16,634 nucleotides of DNA from SIG510 sp045540975 (GTDB lineage: Bacteria; Bacillota; Clostridia; Oscillospirales; JAAYXM01): the NCBI GenBank assembly GCA_045540975.1, contig JAZQIE010000017.1, positions 1-16,634 of the forward strand, read 5' to 3'. Positions 1 to 6,611 of this stretch are shown piece after piece (within the stretch, counting starts at the first letter, position 1; each line of letters starts with the position of its first letter). The notes beneath the pieces are model-generated. The model saw nothing but the letters and a program-made list of their open reading frames with translations. It was not told where the DNA came from and made no database searches. The position numbers and the translations under genes were made by a program.

Positions 1-603
1 ATGCGCGATTTGGAAATCCGTGGCGCGGGCAACGTCCTCGGCGCGGAGCAAAGCGGACACATGATGACGGTCGGATACGATTTGTACCTCAAACTTCTGG
101 AAGAGGCGGTCTGCGAAGAAACAGGCACCGCACCCGAGGTACGGACCGAATGCAGCGCGGACTTCACGGTCAGCGCCAACATTCCGGAATCCTATATCGC
201 AACCCCCGAGCTTCGCATGGACCTCTACCGCCGCATTGCATCGGTGGGAAGCGAGGAGGCGGCGGAGGACCTCATCGACGAGATTTGCGACCGTTTCGGC
301 GAGCCGCCAAACTCGGTGCTTCTGCTTGTGAAAATTGCACTTTTGCGTGTCAAAGCCTCGCGCGTCGGCATTTCCGACTTCACACAAAAGGACAATTCCC
401 TCAAGGTCACCATGTCCGCCCCCGACTATGCATGGCTTTCCATTGTGTGCGCACTTCCCGCCTATAAAGGCAGAATTTTACTCAACGCGGGACAGACGCC
501 GTACCTCACACTCCGTCTGCGCGACAAGGCGGATGCCTTGGATGCGGCAGAAACTTTGATCTCGGATTTTGCCGCCGCGCAGGAAGCCGCGCAAAAAAAA
601 TAA
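1..603 (+). CDS. mfd: Transcription-repair coupling factor Mfd, C-terminal part (5' partial)
   Basis: This is the last 200 residues of Mfd, the SF2 translocase that removes stalled RNA polymerase from DNA lesions and recruits the UvrA excision machinery. The reading frame is open at base 1, and the first ATG is an internal Met of the conserved stretch MRDLEIRGAGNVLGAEQSGH, near the end of the second helicase domain. Full Mfd proteins are about 1,150 residues, so most of the gene lies left of the window. The remainder (about residues 60-165 of the fragment, from ECSADFTV through the region with ICDRFGEPP) matches the C-terminal TRCF/D7 domain, which is autoinhibitory and contacts UvrA. RecG was considered, but its equivalent motif differs and it lacks the TRCF tail. 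The gene ends with TAA. No terminator follows, so some transcription may run into the foldase gene downstream. Confidence 0.95.
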   Translation: MRDLEIRGAGNVLGAEQSGHMMTVGYDLYLKLLEEAVCEETGTAPEVRTECSADFTVSANIPESYIATPELRMDLYRRIASVGSEEAAEDLIDEICDRFGEPPNSVLLLVKIALLRVKASRVGISDFTQKDNSLKVTMSAPDYAWLSIVCALPAYKGRILLNAGQTPYLTLRLRDKADALDAAETLISDFAAAQEAAQKK

Positions 604-615
604 GAAAAGTTTACA

Positions 616-651
616 ATTTGTTTGCCTTTTTGCAATAGAATATGGTATACT
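616..651 (+). promoter_or_regulatory. Promoter of the PrsA-like foldase gene
   Basis: A -35 box TTGCCT (622-627) and a -10 box TATACT (646-651) are separated by 18 nt, and a TG at 643-644 makes the -10 an extended one. The 20 nt at 616-635 match 5441-5460 in the lexA promoter except for one base. The -35 overlaps the inverted repeat TTGC-N6-GCAA (622-635), a possible operator or simply part of a strong promoter style. Confidence 0.7.
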
Positions 652-707
652 GTTAATATCATGCTTTACGGCATAAGTTCAAATAACCGGAAAGGGATTG
701 AAAAAAC

Positions 708-1850
708 ATGAAAAAAATCAAATTCGGCGCATTGCTTCTCGCTTGTGTGATGCTTGTAACCGTGTTCACCGGTTGCGGCTCCAAGACCATCGCGACCATC
801 GGCGACTACACCCTCGACACCCCGATGTTTGAGTATCTGGTGCAGAACGTGGCTTACATGTACGAATCTCAGGGCATCACCATCACCGGTATGCTCGATC
901 AGGAGATTATGGACGGCACCACCGGTGCTGACTTCCTCAAGAATCAGGCACTCGAGTATGCAAAGCAGAACGCTGCAATCGTCAAGCTCGCAAAGGACAA
1001 CGGCATCTCCCTCACCGCAGAGGACAAAGAAAACTTAAAGACCCAGAAGGATGCTCAGGTTGAGCAGATGGGCGGCCGCAAGGCGTATATGGACAGCATC
1101 GCGGAAGCGGGTCTCACCGAAGAAGCAATCGATGCTTACAACGAGCTCATGTTCCTTGCTGACAAGATCAACACCGCGCTCTTCTCGGGCGACGGCATCT
1201 ACGCTCCGGACGAAGCGGCAATCAAGGAAGACCTCATCAATAACTACTTCCGCATCAAGCACATCCTTGTCATCGCGGAGGAAGGCAGCGAAGATTTTGC
1301 AGAAAAGAAGAAATCCGCAGAAGCGGTCCTCGCTCGCGTGAATGCAGGCGAAGACTTTGACGCTCTCATCGAGGAAATCGGTGAGGACCCGGGCATGAAG
1401 TCCATGACCGAAGGCTATGTCTTCGATAAGGACGGCAATATGTACGACGGCTCCGGCACCATGAACACCGAATTCACCACCGCGAGTGTTGCGCTTCAGG
1501 TGGGTCAGACCTCGGGTATCGTTCAGAGCCCGAACGGCTTCCACATCATCAAGCGCTATCCGTTCGACGATGCATACGTCACCGAGCATCTCGCTGATTA
1601 CATCGGCAGCTATGCTTCCACCGAAATGCAGGCAAAGATGGGCGAAATCATGGAAGCTCTGGAGATCAAGACCACCGATGCATTCGATAACTACGATCTC
1701 CATAAGCTCTTCAAGGTTGAGCCGTCCGCTGCTCCGACCACCGATCCGAACGCACCGAGCGCATCCGATGCTCCGAGCGCTTCCGACACCGAGCACAGCG
1801 AGGATGACGGTCACGATCATTCCGCAGAAGGCGAAGTCGCAGCAGAATAA
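708..1850 (+). CDS. PrsA-like lipoprotein peptidyl-prolyl isomerase (parvulin/SurA type)
   Basis: Predicted extracytoplasmic foldase anchored by lipid to the outer face of the membrane, where it would help secreted proteins fold. The 380-residue product starts with a lysine-rich n-region, a hydrophobic core and a lipobox VFTGC with the acceptor Cys at 23 (Phe at -3 is less usual than Leu). A helical SurA_N-like region covers about 27-175. A parvulin domain covers about 181-285, starting at FRIKHILV and ending at GFHIIKRY. The last 45 residues are low complexity: a PSASD repeat, then an acidic His-rich tail with DGHDHS. The start is supported by AAAGGGA at 691-697, 10 nt upstream, and by a promoter at 622-651. 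Proline is almost always CCG, unlike the flanking genes. The PrsA name is by architecture; other parvulin lipoproteins cannot be excluded. Confidence 0.88.
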   Translation: MKKIKFGALLLACVMLVTVFTGCGSKTIATIGDYTLDTPMFEYLVQNVAYMYESQGITITGMLDQEIMDGTTGADFLKNQALEYAKQNAAIVKLAKDNGISLTAEDKENLKTQKDAQVEQMGGRKAYMDSIAEAGLTEEAIDAYNELMFLADKINTALFSGDGIYAPDEAAIKEDLINNYFRIKHILVIAEEGSEDFAEKKKSAEAVLARVNAGEDFDALIEEIGEDPGMKSMTEGYVFDKDGNMYDGSGTMNTEFTTASVALQVGQTSGIVQSPNGFHIIKRYPFDDAYVTEHLADYIGSYASTEMQAKMGEIMEALEIKTTDAFDNYDLHKLFKVEPSAAPTTDPNAPSASDAPSASDTEHSEDDGHDHSAEGEVAAE

Positions 1851-1862
1851 CTTCAAACACCG

Positions 1863-2029
1863 AAAGACGAGGCATTTAGGCGGCTGGTCTCAGAAGTAAA
1901 TCGCTTAAAAGAAAGAACAAAAAACAGGTAATACTGACGTATTGCCTGTTTTTTTGATGCACTTTTAGCGGAAAAGGTCATTTCAAAACCGACTTCTCCC
2001 TAAGACCAACCGCCTTAGGCCTCGTCTTT
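1863..2029. repeat. Long nested inverted repeat between convergent genes
   Basis: The outer arms are 1863-1897 and 1992-2029. They pair in four blocks: 1863-1873 with 2019-2029 (11 bp), 1878-1883 with 2010-2015 (6 bp), 1885-1890 with 2003-2008 (6 bp) and 1892-1897 with 1992-1997 (6 bp), with small internal loops between them. A middle stem pairs 1902-1911 with 1962-1970 with one bulge. The terminator hairpin sits at the centre. The right arm overlaps the last codons and stop of clpC. It may be an elaborate two-way terminator or a small inserted inverted-repeat element. Confidence 0.7.
1919..1955. terminator. Bidirectional rho-independent terminator between the foldase gene and clpC
   Basis: The stem AACAGGTAATAC (1923-1934) and GTATTGCCTGTT (1939-1950) has 12 pairs including one G-T wobble, with loop TGAC. 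It is flanked by an A-run on the left and a T-run to 1955 on the right, so it can end transcription from the plus-strand foldase gene and from the minus-strand clpC gene. Confidence 0.88.
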
Positions 2030-4336
2030 TTTGATTCTCATTTCACCCTCCTCCGCATCCACGGTCACCGCGCGCACCGACTCCTTTAAGAGCAATTCCG
2101 CAATCGGCTCCTCCACCTCGCGGCAAATCACACGGCGGAGCGGTCTCGCCCCGTAAAACGGGTCAGACCCGCGCGCGCAGAGGTGCGCAAGTGCGCGCTC
2201 GGTCACCGTGCAGGTCACCCCGCAGGCGGAAAGCCGCGCTTCAAACTCGGAGAGCAGCTTGCGCGCAATCCGTGCCACCTCCGCCTGTGTAAGCGGAGAG
2301 AATACCACGGTTGCATCAATGCGGCCCAGAAATTCGGGACGGAACGCGCGCCGCACCTCCTCCATCACCCGCGCCTCCACACTCTCCGCGGCAGAGTCGC
2401 GGGAAAATCCGGTCGGATTGCGGTGTGTGATTTTCTCCGCTCCGAGATTTGAGGTCAAAATCAAAACCGTGTTGCGAAAATCCACCGTTTTTCCCTGCGC
2501 ATCGGTCAGCACCCCGTCCTCCAACACCTGCAGCAGCAAATGGAACACATCGGGATGCGCTTTTTCCACCTCGTCAAACAGCACCACCGCATACGGATTC
2601 TTCCGCACCTGCTTGGTGAGAAGTCCGCTCTCGCCGTAGCCCACATATCCGGGCGGTGAGCCAATCATCCGACTCACCGAATGCTTTTCCATATACTCGG
2701 ACATATCCAGCCGTATCATACGGCGCGCATCCCCAAACAACGCCTCGGAGAGGGAGCGCGCAAGCTCGGTTTTTCCCACTCCGGTCGGCCCGAGAAACAA
2801 AAACGACCCGGTCGGGCGGTTTGGGTCACTCAGCCCCATCCGTCCGCGACGCACCGCCCGTGCCACCGCGCGCACCGCGGCGTCCTGACCGATGACACGG
2901 CGGTGCAGCACCTCCTCCAAGCCAAGCAGTTTCGCGCGCTCACCTTCGGTGATATGTCCGATTGGAATTCCCGTCCATTCCGCAACCACCTCGGCAACCT
3001 GCACCTCGTCCACCGCATCACACCCGTCCGTCTGCCGTACCCTGCGCATCTCGTCGCGCAGGGTTGCCGCGCGTTCAAACTCCTCTGCCCGTATCGCGGC
3101 ATCCTTCTCCGCCTCCAAACGCTCCATCTCACGCGCGGAGGACACAAGCCGCACCCGACTCGCCGCCTCGTCCATCAAATCAATCGCTTTGTCGGGAAGC
3201 CGTCGGTCACCCAAATACCGCTCCCCGAGTCGCACCGCGGCGGCGATGGCGCGGTCGGTTACGGTGACCCCGTGATGCGCCTCAAACCGCGACCTCAGTC
3301 CGCGCAGAATCTCAATCGCTTCCTCACCGCTCGGCTCATCCACCTGCACCGCCTGAAACCGACGCTCCAGCGCGGCATCCTTCTCGATATAACGGCGGTA
3401 TTCCTCAAATGTGGTCGCGCCGAGCACCTGCACCTCACCCCGACCCAGCGCGGGCTTTAGAATATTTGCCGCATCCACCGCACCCTCGGCAGACCCCGCG
3501 CCCACAATCATGTGCAGCTCGTCCAAAAACAAAATCACATTCCCCGCAAGCCGTACCTCTCGCAGTACGGTCTGAAACCGCTCTTCAAATTCACCGCGGT
3601 ATTTTGTCCCCGCCACCATGCTCGCAACGTCCAGCGAAAACACCCGTTTCTCCGCAAGGGTCTGCGGCACATTCCCGTTTGCGATGCGGAGTGCCAGCGC
3701 CTCCGCCACCGCGGTTTTTCCCACACCCGGCTCGCCCACCAGCACAGGATTGTTCTTCGTGCGGCGCGAGAGAATCTGCATCACACGTAAAAGCTCGCGC
3801 TCGCGCCCGACCACAGGGTCAAGCCTGCCTGTACGCGCAAGCTCGGTCAAATCACGCCCGAATTGGTTGAGTGTTTTGGTCTCGGGTTGAAACTCACTCG
3901 GTTTTTTCGGTCGGAAATCCCCCATTTGTTGGTACATATTTGTCACCTCCACGCCCAACTCTCGCAAAATCCTCACACCGCAGCAGTCGGGCATCCGCAG
4001 CAGCCCCAACAGCAAATGCTCGGGTGAAATGTGCGCCTGCCCCGCCCGTACCGCCTCCGCAAGCGCAAGCTCAATGATTCGCTTGGCGCGTGCGGTAAGT
4101 CCTTGCACGGGCGCGCGCCCCTTCACACCCAAGCCAACCGCCTCGGTAATTTTTCGCCGCAGTTTCCCCTCGGTCACCCCCGCGCGCAGGAGTGTCCGTG
4201 CGGTTGTCCCACTCTGCGCCAAAGCAAGGAGCAAATGCTCGCTCCCCACATAGCCGTGTCCCAAATCGGTCGCACGCTCATATGCGCGCCGCACGGTCTG
4301 TTCCGCCTGCGCGGTAAACCGATTTTCCAAAAACAT
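2015..4336 (-). CDS. clpC: ATP-dependent Clp protease ATP-binding subunit ClpC (Hsp100 unfoldase)
   Basis: Hexameric AAA+ unfoldase that feeds proteins to ClpP in the cytoplasm. The 773 residues show the full family layout: two Clp_N repeats (about 1-145), AAA-1 with Walker A GEPGVGKT (201-208) and Walker B VILFLDE (267-273), a short middle domain with one UVR-like coiled coil (about 403-440), AAA-2 with Walker A GPTGVGKT (516-523) and Walker B VVLFDE (584-589), and a C-terminal D2-small domain. The UVR/short middle region separates it from ClpB and ClpA. The start is supported by an AGAGGTGAT ribosome binding site just upstream. The gene stands alone, without ctsR-mcsA-mcsB in front, and I see no CtsR or CIRCE operator in the 158-nt divergent intergenic region. 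The tripeptide at the ClpP-contact loop is TGF (642-644), where [LIV]-G-[FL] is usual. The last five codons lie in the right arm of the inverted repeat. Confidence 0.95.
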   Translation of the reverse strand: MFLENRFTAQAEQTVRRAYERATDLGHGYVGSEHLLLALAQSGTTARTLLRAGVTEGKLRRKITEAVGLGVKGRAPVQGLTARAKRIIELALAEAVRAGQAHISPEHLLLGLLRMPDCCGVRILRELGVEVTNMYQQMGDFRPKKPSEFQPETKTLNQFGRDLTELARTGRLDPVVGRERELLRVMQILSRRTKNNPVLVGEPGVGKTAVAEALALRIANGNVPQTLAEKRVFSLDVASMVAGTKYRGEFEERFQTVLREVRLAGNVILFLDELHMIVGAGSAEGAVDAANILKPALGRGEVQVLGATTFEEYRRYIEKDAALERRFQAVQVDEPSGEEAIEILRGLRSRFEAHHGVTVTDRAIAAAVRLGERYLGDRRLPDKAIDLMDEAASRVRLVSSAREMERLEAEKDAAIRAEEFERAATLRDEMRRVRQTDGCDAVDEVQVAEVVAEWTGIPIGHITEGERAKLLGLEEVLHRRVIGQDAAVRAVARAVRRGRMGLSDPNRPTGSFLFLGPTGVGKTELARSLSEALFGDARRMIRLDMSEYMEKHSVSRMIGSPPGYVGYGESGLLTKQVRKNPYAVVLFDEVEKAHPDVFHLLLQVLEDGVLTDAQGKTVDFRNTVLILTSNLGAEKITHRNPTGFSRDSAAESVEARVMEEVRRAFRPEFLGRIDATVVFSPLTQAEVARIARKLLSEFEARLSACGVTCTVTERALAHLCARGSDPFYGARPLRRVICREVEEPIAELLLKESVRAVTVDAEEGEMRIKKDEA

Positions 4337-4436
4337 CGCATCACCTCTTTCTCCTATTATTCCCGAATCAAACCCACCTCAATCAAGCCAAGCTTGTCTG
4401 TTTTTCGAAAAAAACACGGAAATTGCGCGAAATCTC

Positions 4437-4464
4437 TTGCATTTTTCTGTAATCGTGATAGAAT
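4437..4464 (+). promoter_or_regulatory. Promoter of the ferredoxin gene
   Basis: The -10 box TAGAAT (4459-4464) is preceded by TG at 4456-4457, giving an extended -10. A weak -35 TTGCAT lies at 4437-4442 with a 16-nt spacer. The predicted transcript begins shortly before the AAAGGAGG ribosome binding site at 4478-4485. The TTGCATTTTT start resembles the lexA promoter. Confidence 0.65.
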
Positions 4465-4494
4465 AGAATCAACAATTAAAGGAGGTATGTTCCC

Positions 4495-4665
4495 ATGGCA
4501 CATGTAATTTCTGATGCTTGCATCATGTGTGGCACTTGCGAAGGCGAATGCCCGATCGGCTGCATCTCCGCTGGCGATGCTCAGTACGTTATCGATAAGG
4601 ACTCTTGCATTGATTGCGGAGCTTGCGCAGGCGCTTGCCCGGTTGATGCAATTCAGCCCGAATAA
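4495..4665 (+). CDS. Clostridial-type 2[4Fe-4S] ferredoxin
   Basis: Small electron carrier of 56 residues, cytoplasmic, expected to serve reductases of the pyruvate:ferredoxin or hydrogenase kind in an anaerobe. Two CxxCxxCxxxCP motifs are visible: Cys9, 12, 15, 19 and Cys38, 41, 44, 48. Length and layout match the classical clostridial ferredoxins. A ninth cysteine, Cys23, occurs in CPIGCIS where related ferredoxins usually have Ala. The start ATG follows a near-perfect AAAGGAGG (4478-4485) with good spacing. All eight alanines use GCA or GCT, unlike the GCG/GCC-rich neighbours, which fits a highly expressed gene. It has its own promoter and terminator and is divergent from clpC. Confidence in identity is high; the redox partners are not shown by the context. 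Confidence 0.96.
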   Translation: MAHVISDACIMCGTCEGECPIGCISAGDAQYVIDKDSCIDCGACAGACPVDAIQPE

Positions 4666-4678
4666 GAAACAAAACACG

Positions 4679-4705
4679 AAGGCCTGTGTCACCACAGGCC
4701 TTTCT
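4679..4705 (+). terminator. Terminator after the ferredoxin gene
   Basis: A perfect 10-bp stem pairs AAGGCCTGTG (4679-4688) with CACAGGCCTT (4693-4702), loop TCAC, followed by a pyrimidine-rich but imperfect T-tract (TCTGTTATTTT). The weak tail suggests partial readthrough into the methyltransferase gene. Confidence 0.8.
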
Positions 4706-4725
4706 GTTATTTTCGGAGGTTTTTT

Positions 4726-5436
4726 ATGGTACCCGATCAACTCGGCATCAACGGATTTGTCCTCTTGCAGGATGAGGACTGTTTGAAACTCGGCACCGAT
4801 GCAATGCTGCTGTCCGACTTCGCCCGTATCCCAAAGGGTGCGCGTGTGGTGGATTTGGGCTGCGGAAACGGTGCGATTTTTGTCTTACTTGCCGCGCGTC
4901 ATCCCTCCTGCATCCTGCACGGGGTGGAGCTTCAGGAGGTATCTTACCGCCTCGCGGAGGAAAATATCCGCCTCAATCACATCGAAGACCGTGCGACCGC
5001 GCATCATGCGGACCTGCGCGACCTTTCGTTTCTCCCGTCCGAGGCGTTTGACGTGGTGGTCTCAAACCCACCGTATATGAAATCCGGAAGCGGACTTAAG
5101 ACCGAAAACCCCGCCCTCCTCTCCGCGCGCATGGAGATTGATTGCACGATTGAAGACGTGTGCCGCGCCGCGGCGCGGCTCTTAAAATTCGGCGGCTCAT
5201 TTTCGCTGGTCTACCGTCCCGACCGCTTGGAGGACTTGTTCTCCGCGCTGAAATCGTCGGGACTCGCGCCCAAGCGGATGCGCCTCGTTCAAAACAAAGT
5301 GGACGCCGCACCCTCCCTCGTGCTTCTGGAAGCGCGCAAGGGCGGAAAGGCGGGAATGACGCACCTCCCCGTCCTCTGTATCCGCGATGCAAACGGGGAA
5401 GAGACCGAGGAAGTCAAAAAAATCTACCAAAGATAA
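4726..5436 (+). CDS. Class I SAM-dependent methyltransferase, YabB/TrmN6 family (tRNA1(Val) A37 N6-methyltransferase-like)
   Basis: Predicted to transfer a methyl group from S-adenosylmethionine to an exocyclic amino group, most likely N6 of adenosine in a tRNA. Of the 236 residues, 1-35 (DQLGINGFVLLQDEDCLKLG and TDAMLLS) match the N-terminal signature of the YabB/YfiC group. Motif I VVDLGCGNG is at 41-49, the acidic residue of motif II is in HGVELQ (about 65-70), and the amino-methyltransferase motif NPPY is at 114-117. The start is fixed by GGAGG (4715-4719) six T's upstream of the ATG. Only about 20 nt separate the ferredoxin terminator from this ribosome binding site, so no separate promoter fits well; readthrough is the simplest source of its mRNA. 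HemK/PrmC is less likely because of the short N-terminus. The exact target is inferred from family membership only. Confidence 0.87.
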   Translation: MVPDQLGINGFVLLQDEDCLKLGTDAMLLSDFARIPKGARVVDLGCGNGAIFVLLAARHPSCILHGVELQEVSYRLAEENIRLNHIEDRATAHHADLRDLSFLPSEAFDVVVSNPPYMKSGSGLKTENPALLSARMEIDCTIEDVCRAAARLLKFGGSFSLVYRPDRLEDLFSALKSSGLAPKRMRLVQNKVDAAPSLVLLEARKGGKAGMTHLPVLCIRDANGEETEEVKKIYQR

Positions 5437-5475
5437 AAACATTTGTTTGCATTTTTGCAAAACTCATGGTATACT
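5437..5475 (+). promoter_or_regulatory. lexA promoter with possible LexA box
   Basis: The -35 TTGCAT (5447-5452) and -10 TATACT (5470-5475) are separated by 17 nt, with an extended -10 TG at 5467-5468. The palindrome AAAC-ATTT-GTTT at 5437-5448 overlaps the -35 and keeps the AAC-N4-GTT core of the Gram-positive SOS box, although the outer G and C are missing. A second perfect inverted repeat TTTGCA-N4-TGCAAA (5446-5461) overlaps it and is shared in imperfect form with the foldase promoter. Confidence 0.68.
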
Positions 5476-5507
5476 TACGGTAGAATCTTCATAGTGAGGT
5501 GTGCAAT

Positions 5508-6101
5508 ATGAAGCCTTTATCCGCAAGACAAGAGCAGATTTTGAAATTTATTAAGGACTATACCCATGAAACCGGCTTCCCCCCGTCGGTTCGTGAAATT
5601 TGTGAAGGTGTGGGCCTCAGCTCCCCCGCCTCCGTTCATGCCCAGCTCAATACCCTGCAAAAGCGTGGGTACTTAAACCGTGCAGGCAGTAAGACCCGCT
5701 CGGTCACCTTGCCGGGTGAAACCACCGCAGGCACCAAGAACGTCCCGATTTTGGGCCGTGTCGCGGCAGGTATCCCGATTCTTGCAACCGAAGATGTGGA
5801 AGGCTATGTCCCGTTTGATGCGGCGCGCTCTCAAAAAGAGCTCTTCGCCCTGCGCGTCAAGGGTGACTCCATGATAAACGCGGGCATCCTCCCGGGTGAC
5901 GTCATCATCGTGGAGCAGCAGGAAACCGCGGTAAACGGCGAAATCGTGGTCGCGCTCATCGAGGATGAGGCAACCGTCAAACGCCTCAACCGTTCGGGCA
6001 AATCCGTCCTGCTCATGCCGGAAAACCCCACATACGAGCCCATCGACGGCAAAAATGCAAAAATTCTCGGCCGCGTGCTCGCGTCCGTCCGCTATTACTA
6101 A
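5508..6101 (+). CDS. lexA: LexA, SOS-response repressor and self-cleaving protease
   Basis: Dimeric repressor of the DNA-damage regulon that cleaves itself when RecA is activated. The 197 residues show a winged HTH (about 1-67; SVREICEGVGLSSPASVHAQLNTL), a linker, and a S24 peptidase domain. The cleavage site is the Ala87-Gly88 bond in GRVAAG, the nucleophile is Ser121 in KGDSM and the general base Lys158 in ATVKRL. All are intact, so it should be functional. A GTG at 5499 is in frame, but it lies inside the GTGAGGTG ribosome binding site and would add MCN; the ATG at 5508 gives correct spacing and the family-typical start. It is followed 11 nt later by ridA, implying one transcript. The AAC-N4-GTT palindrome in its promoter suggests autoregulation. 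Confidence 0.95.
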   Translation: MKPLSARQEQILKFIKDYTHETGFPPSVREICEGVGLSSPASVHAQLNTLQKRGYLNRAGSKTRSVTLPGETTAGTKNVPILGRVAAGIPILATEDVEGYVPFDAARSQKELFALRVKGDSMINAGILPGDVIIVEQQETAVNGEIVVALIEDEATVKRLNRSGKSVLLMPENPTYEPIDGKNAKILGRVLASVRYY

Positions 6102-6112
6102 GAGAGGGATTC

Positions 6113-6490
6113 ATGATGAAACAAATTATCCATACCGATTCCGCCCCCAAGGCAATCGGTCCGTACTCCCAAGCGGTCAAGGCACACGGCCTCATCTTCG
6201 TCTCGGGTCAGATTCCGATTGACCCCCAAACAGGCGCGATTGTCGACGGCATCGAAGCCCAAGCACGTCAGTGCTTCTCCAATGTCTCCGCAATCTTGAA
6301 AGAAGCAGGAAGTGACCTCTCCAAAGCGGTCAAAATCACCGTCTATCTCAAATCCCTTTCGGATTTTGAAACGGTAAACCGTGTCTATGCCGAGCAGTTT
6401 TCGGGAGACTTCCCCGCCCGCTGTGCGGTCGGCGGCTTGGACATCCCCAAAGGCGCCCTCATCGAGCTCGACGTCACCGCCGAAGCGTAA
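6113..6490 (+). CDS. ridA: RidA family reactive enamine/imine deaminase
   Basis: Small trimeric cytoplasmic enzyme that hydrolyses 2-aminoacrylate and related imines released by PLP enzymes such as threonine/serine dehydratase, protecting other PLP enzymes. The 125-residue length is typical for the family. Visible signatures are the N-terminal APKAIGPYSQAV, the central SGQIPIDPQTG, and the C-terminal PARCAVGGLDIPKGALIELD, which holds the substrate-carboxylate Arg (103) and the conserved Glu (118). Two consecutive ATGs (6113 and 6116) follow AGAGAGGGAT; either could be used. It lies 11 nt after lexA, so it is probably co-transcribed with lexA, which would make it damage-inducible. A strong terminator follows 11 nt after its stop. 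The family assignment is firm; the physiological substrate is inferred. Confidence 0.94.
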   Translation: MMKQIIHTDSAPKAIGPYSQAVKAHGLIFVSGQIPIDPQTGAIVDGIEAQARQCFSNVSAILKEAGSDLSKAVKITVYLKSLSDFETVNRVYAEQFSGDFPARCAVGGLDIPKGALIELDVTAEA

Positions 6491-6501
6491 ACAGAAAAAC
6501 C

Positions 6502-6531
6502 AAAGGAGTGTTCTTCCGAACACTCCTTTTT
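6502..6531 (+). terminator. Terminator of the lexA-ridA operon (copy 1 of a repeated hairpin)
   Basis: A perfect 12-bp stem pairs AAAGGAGTGTTC (6502-6513) with GAACACTCCTTT (6518-6529), loop TTCC, then T's. The stem sequence is the same as in the hairpin at 6876-6905 on the other side of the HTH gene. Confidence 0.92.
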
Positions 6532-6611
6532 ATTTCTTATCAGTTCATAATCTACTCCATCGCAAATCTCTGTCACATAACTGCCCCGACCCCGACAATA
6601 GGTCATTTTCG

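Noticed and set aside
1035..1856. Open 273-codon frame on the minus strand opposite the foldase gene
   Set aside because: It lies wholly against a well-supported CDS, has no recognisable domain, and arises from the strong codon bias of the coding strand.
4337..4494. Heat-shock operator (CtsR heptad repeat or CIRCE) upstream of clpC
   Set aside because: Two TTGATT repeats occur on the minus strand, but their 15-nt period does not match the CtsR site, and no TTAGCACTC-type CIRCE half site is seen.
5499..5507. GTG start for lexA three codons upstream
   Set aside because: The GTG lies within the ribosome binding site; ATG at 5508 has proper spacing and the usual LexA N-terminus.
6509..6522. GTTC-N4-GAAC in the two terminator hairpins as LexA sites
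   Set aside because: The half sites are in the opposite order to a LexA box (GAAC-N4-GTTC), and the sequence is explained by the terminator stem plus T-run.
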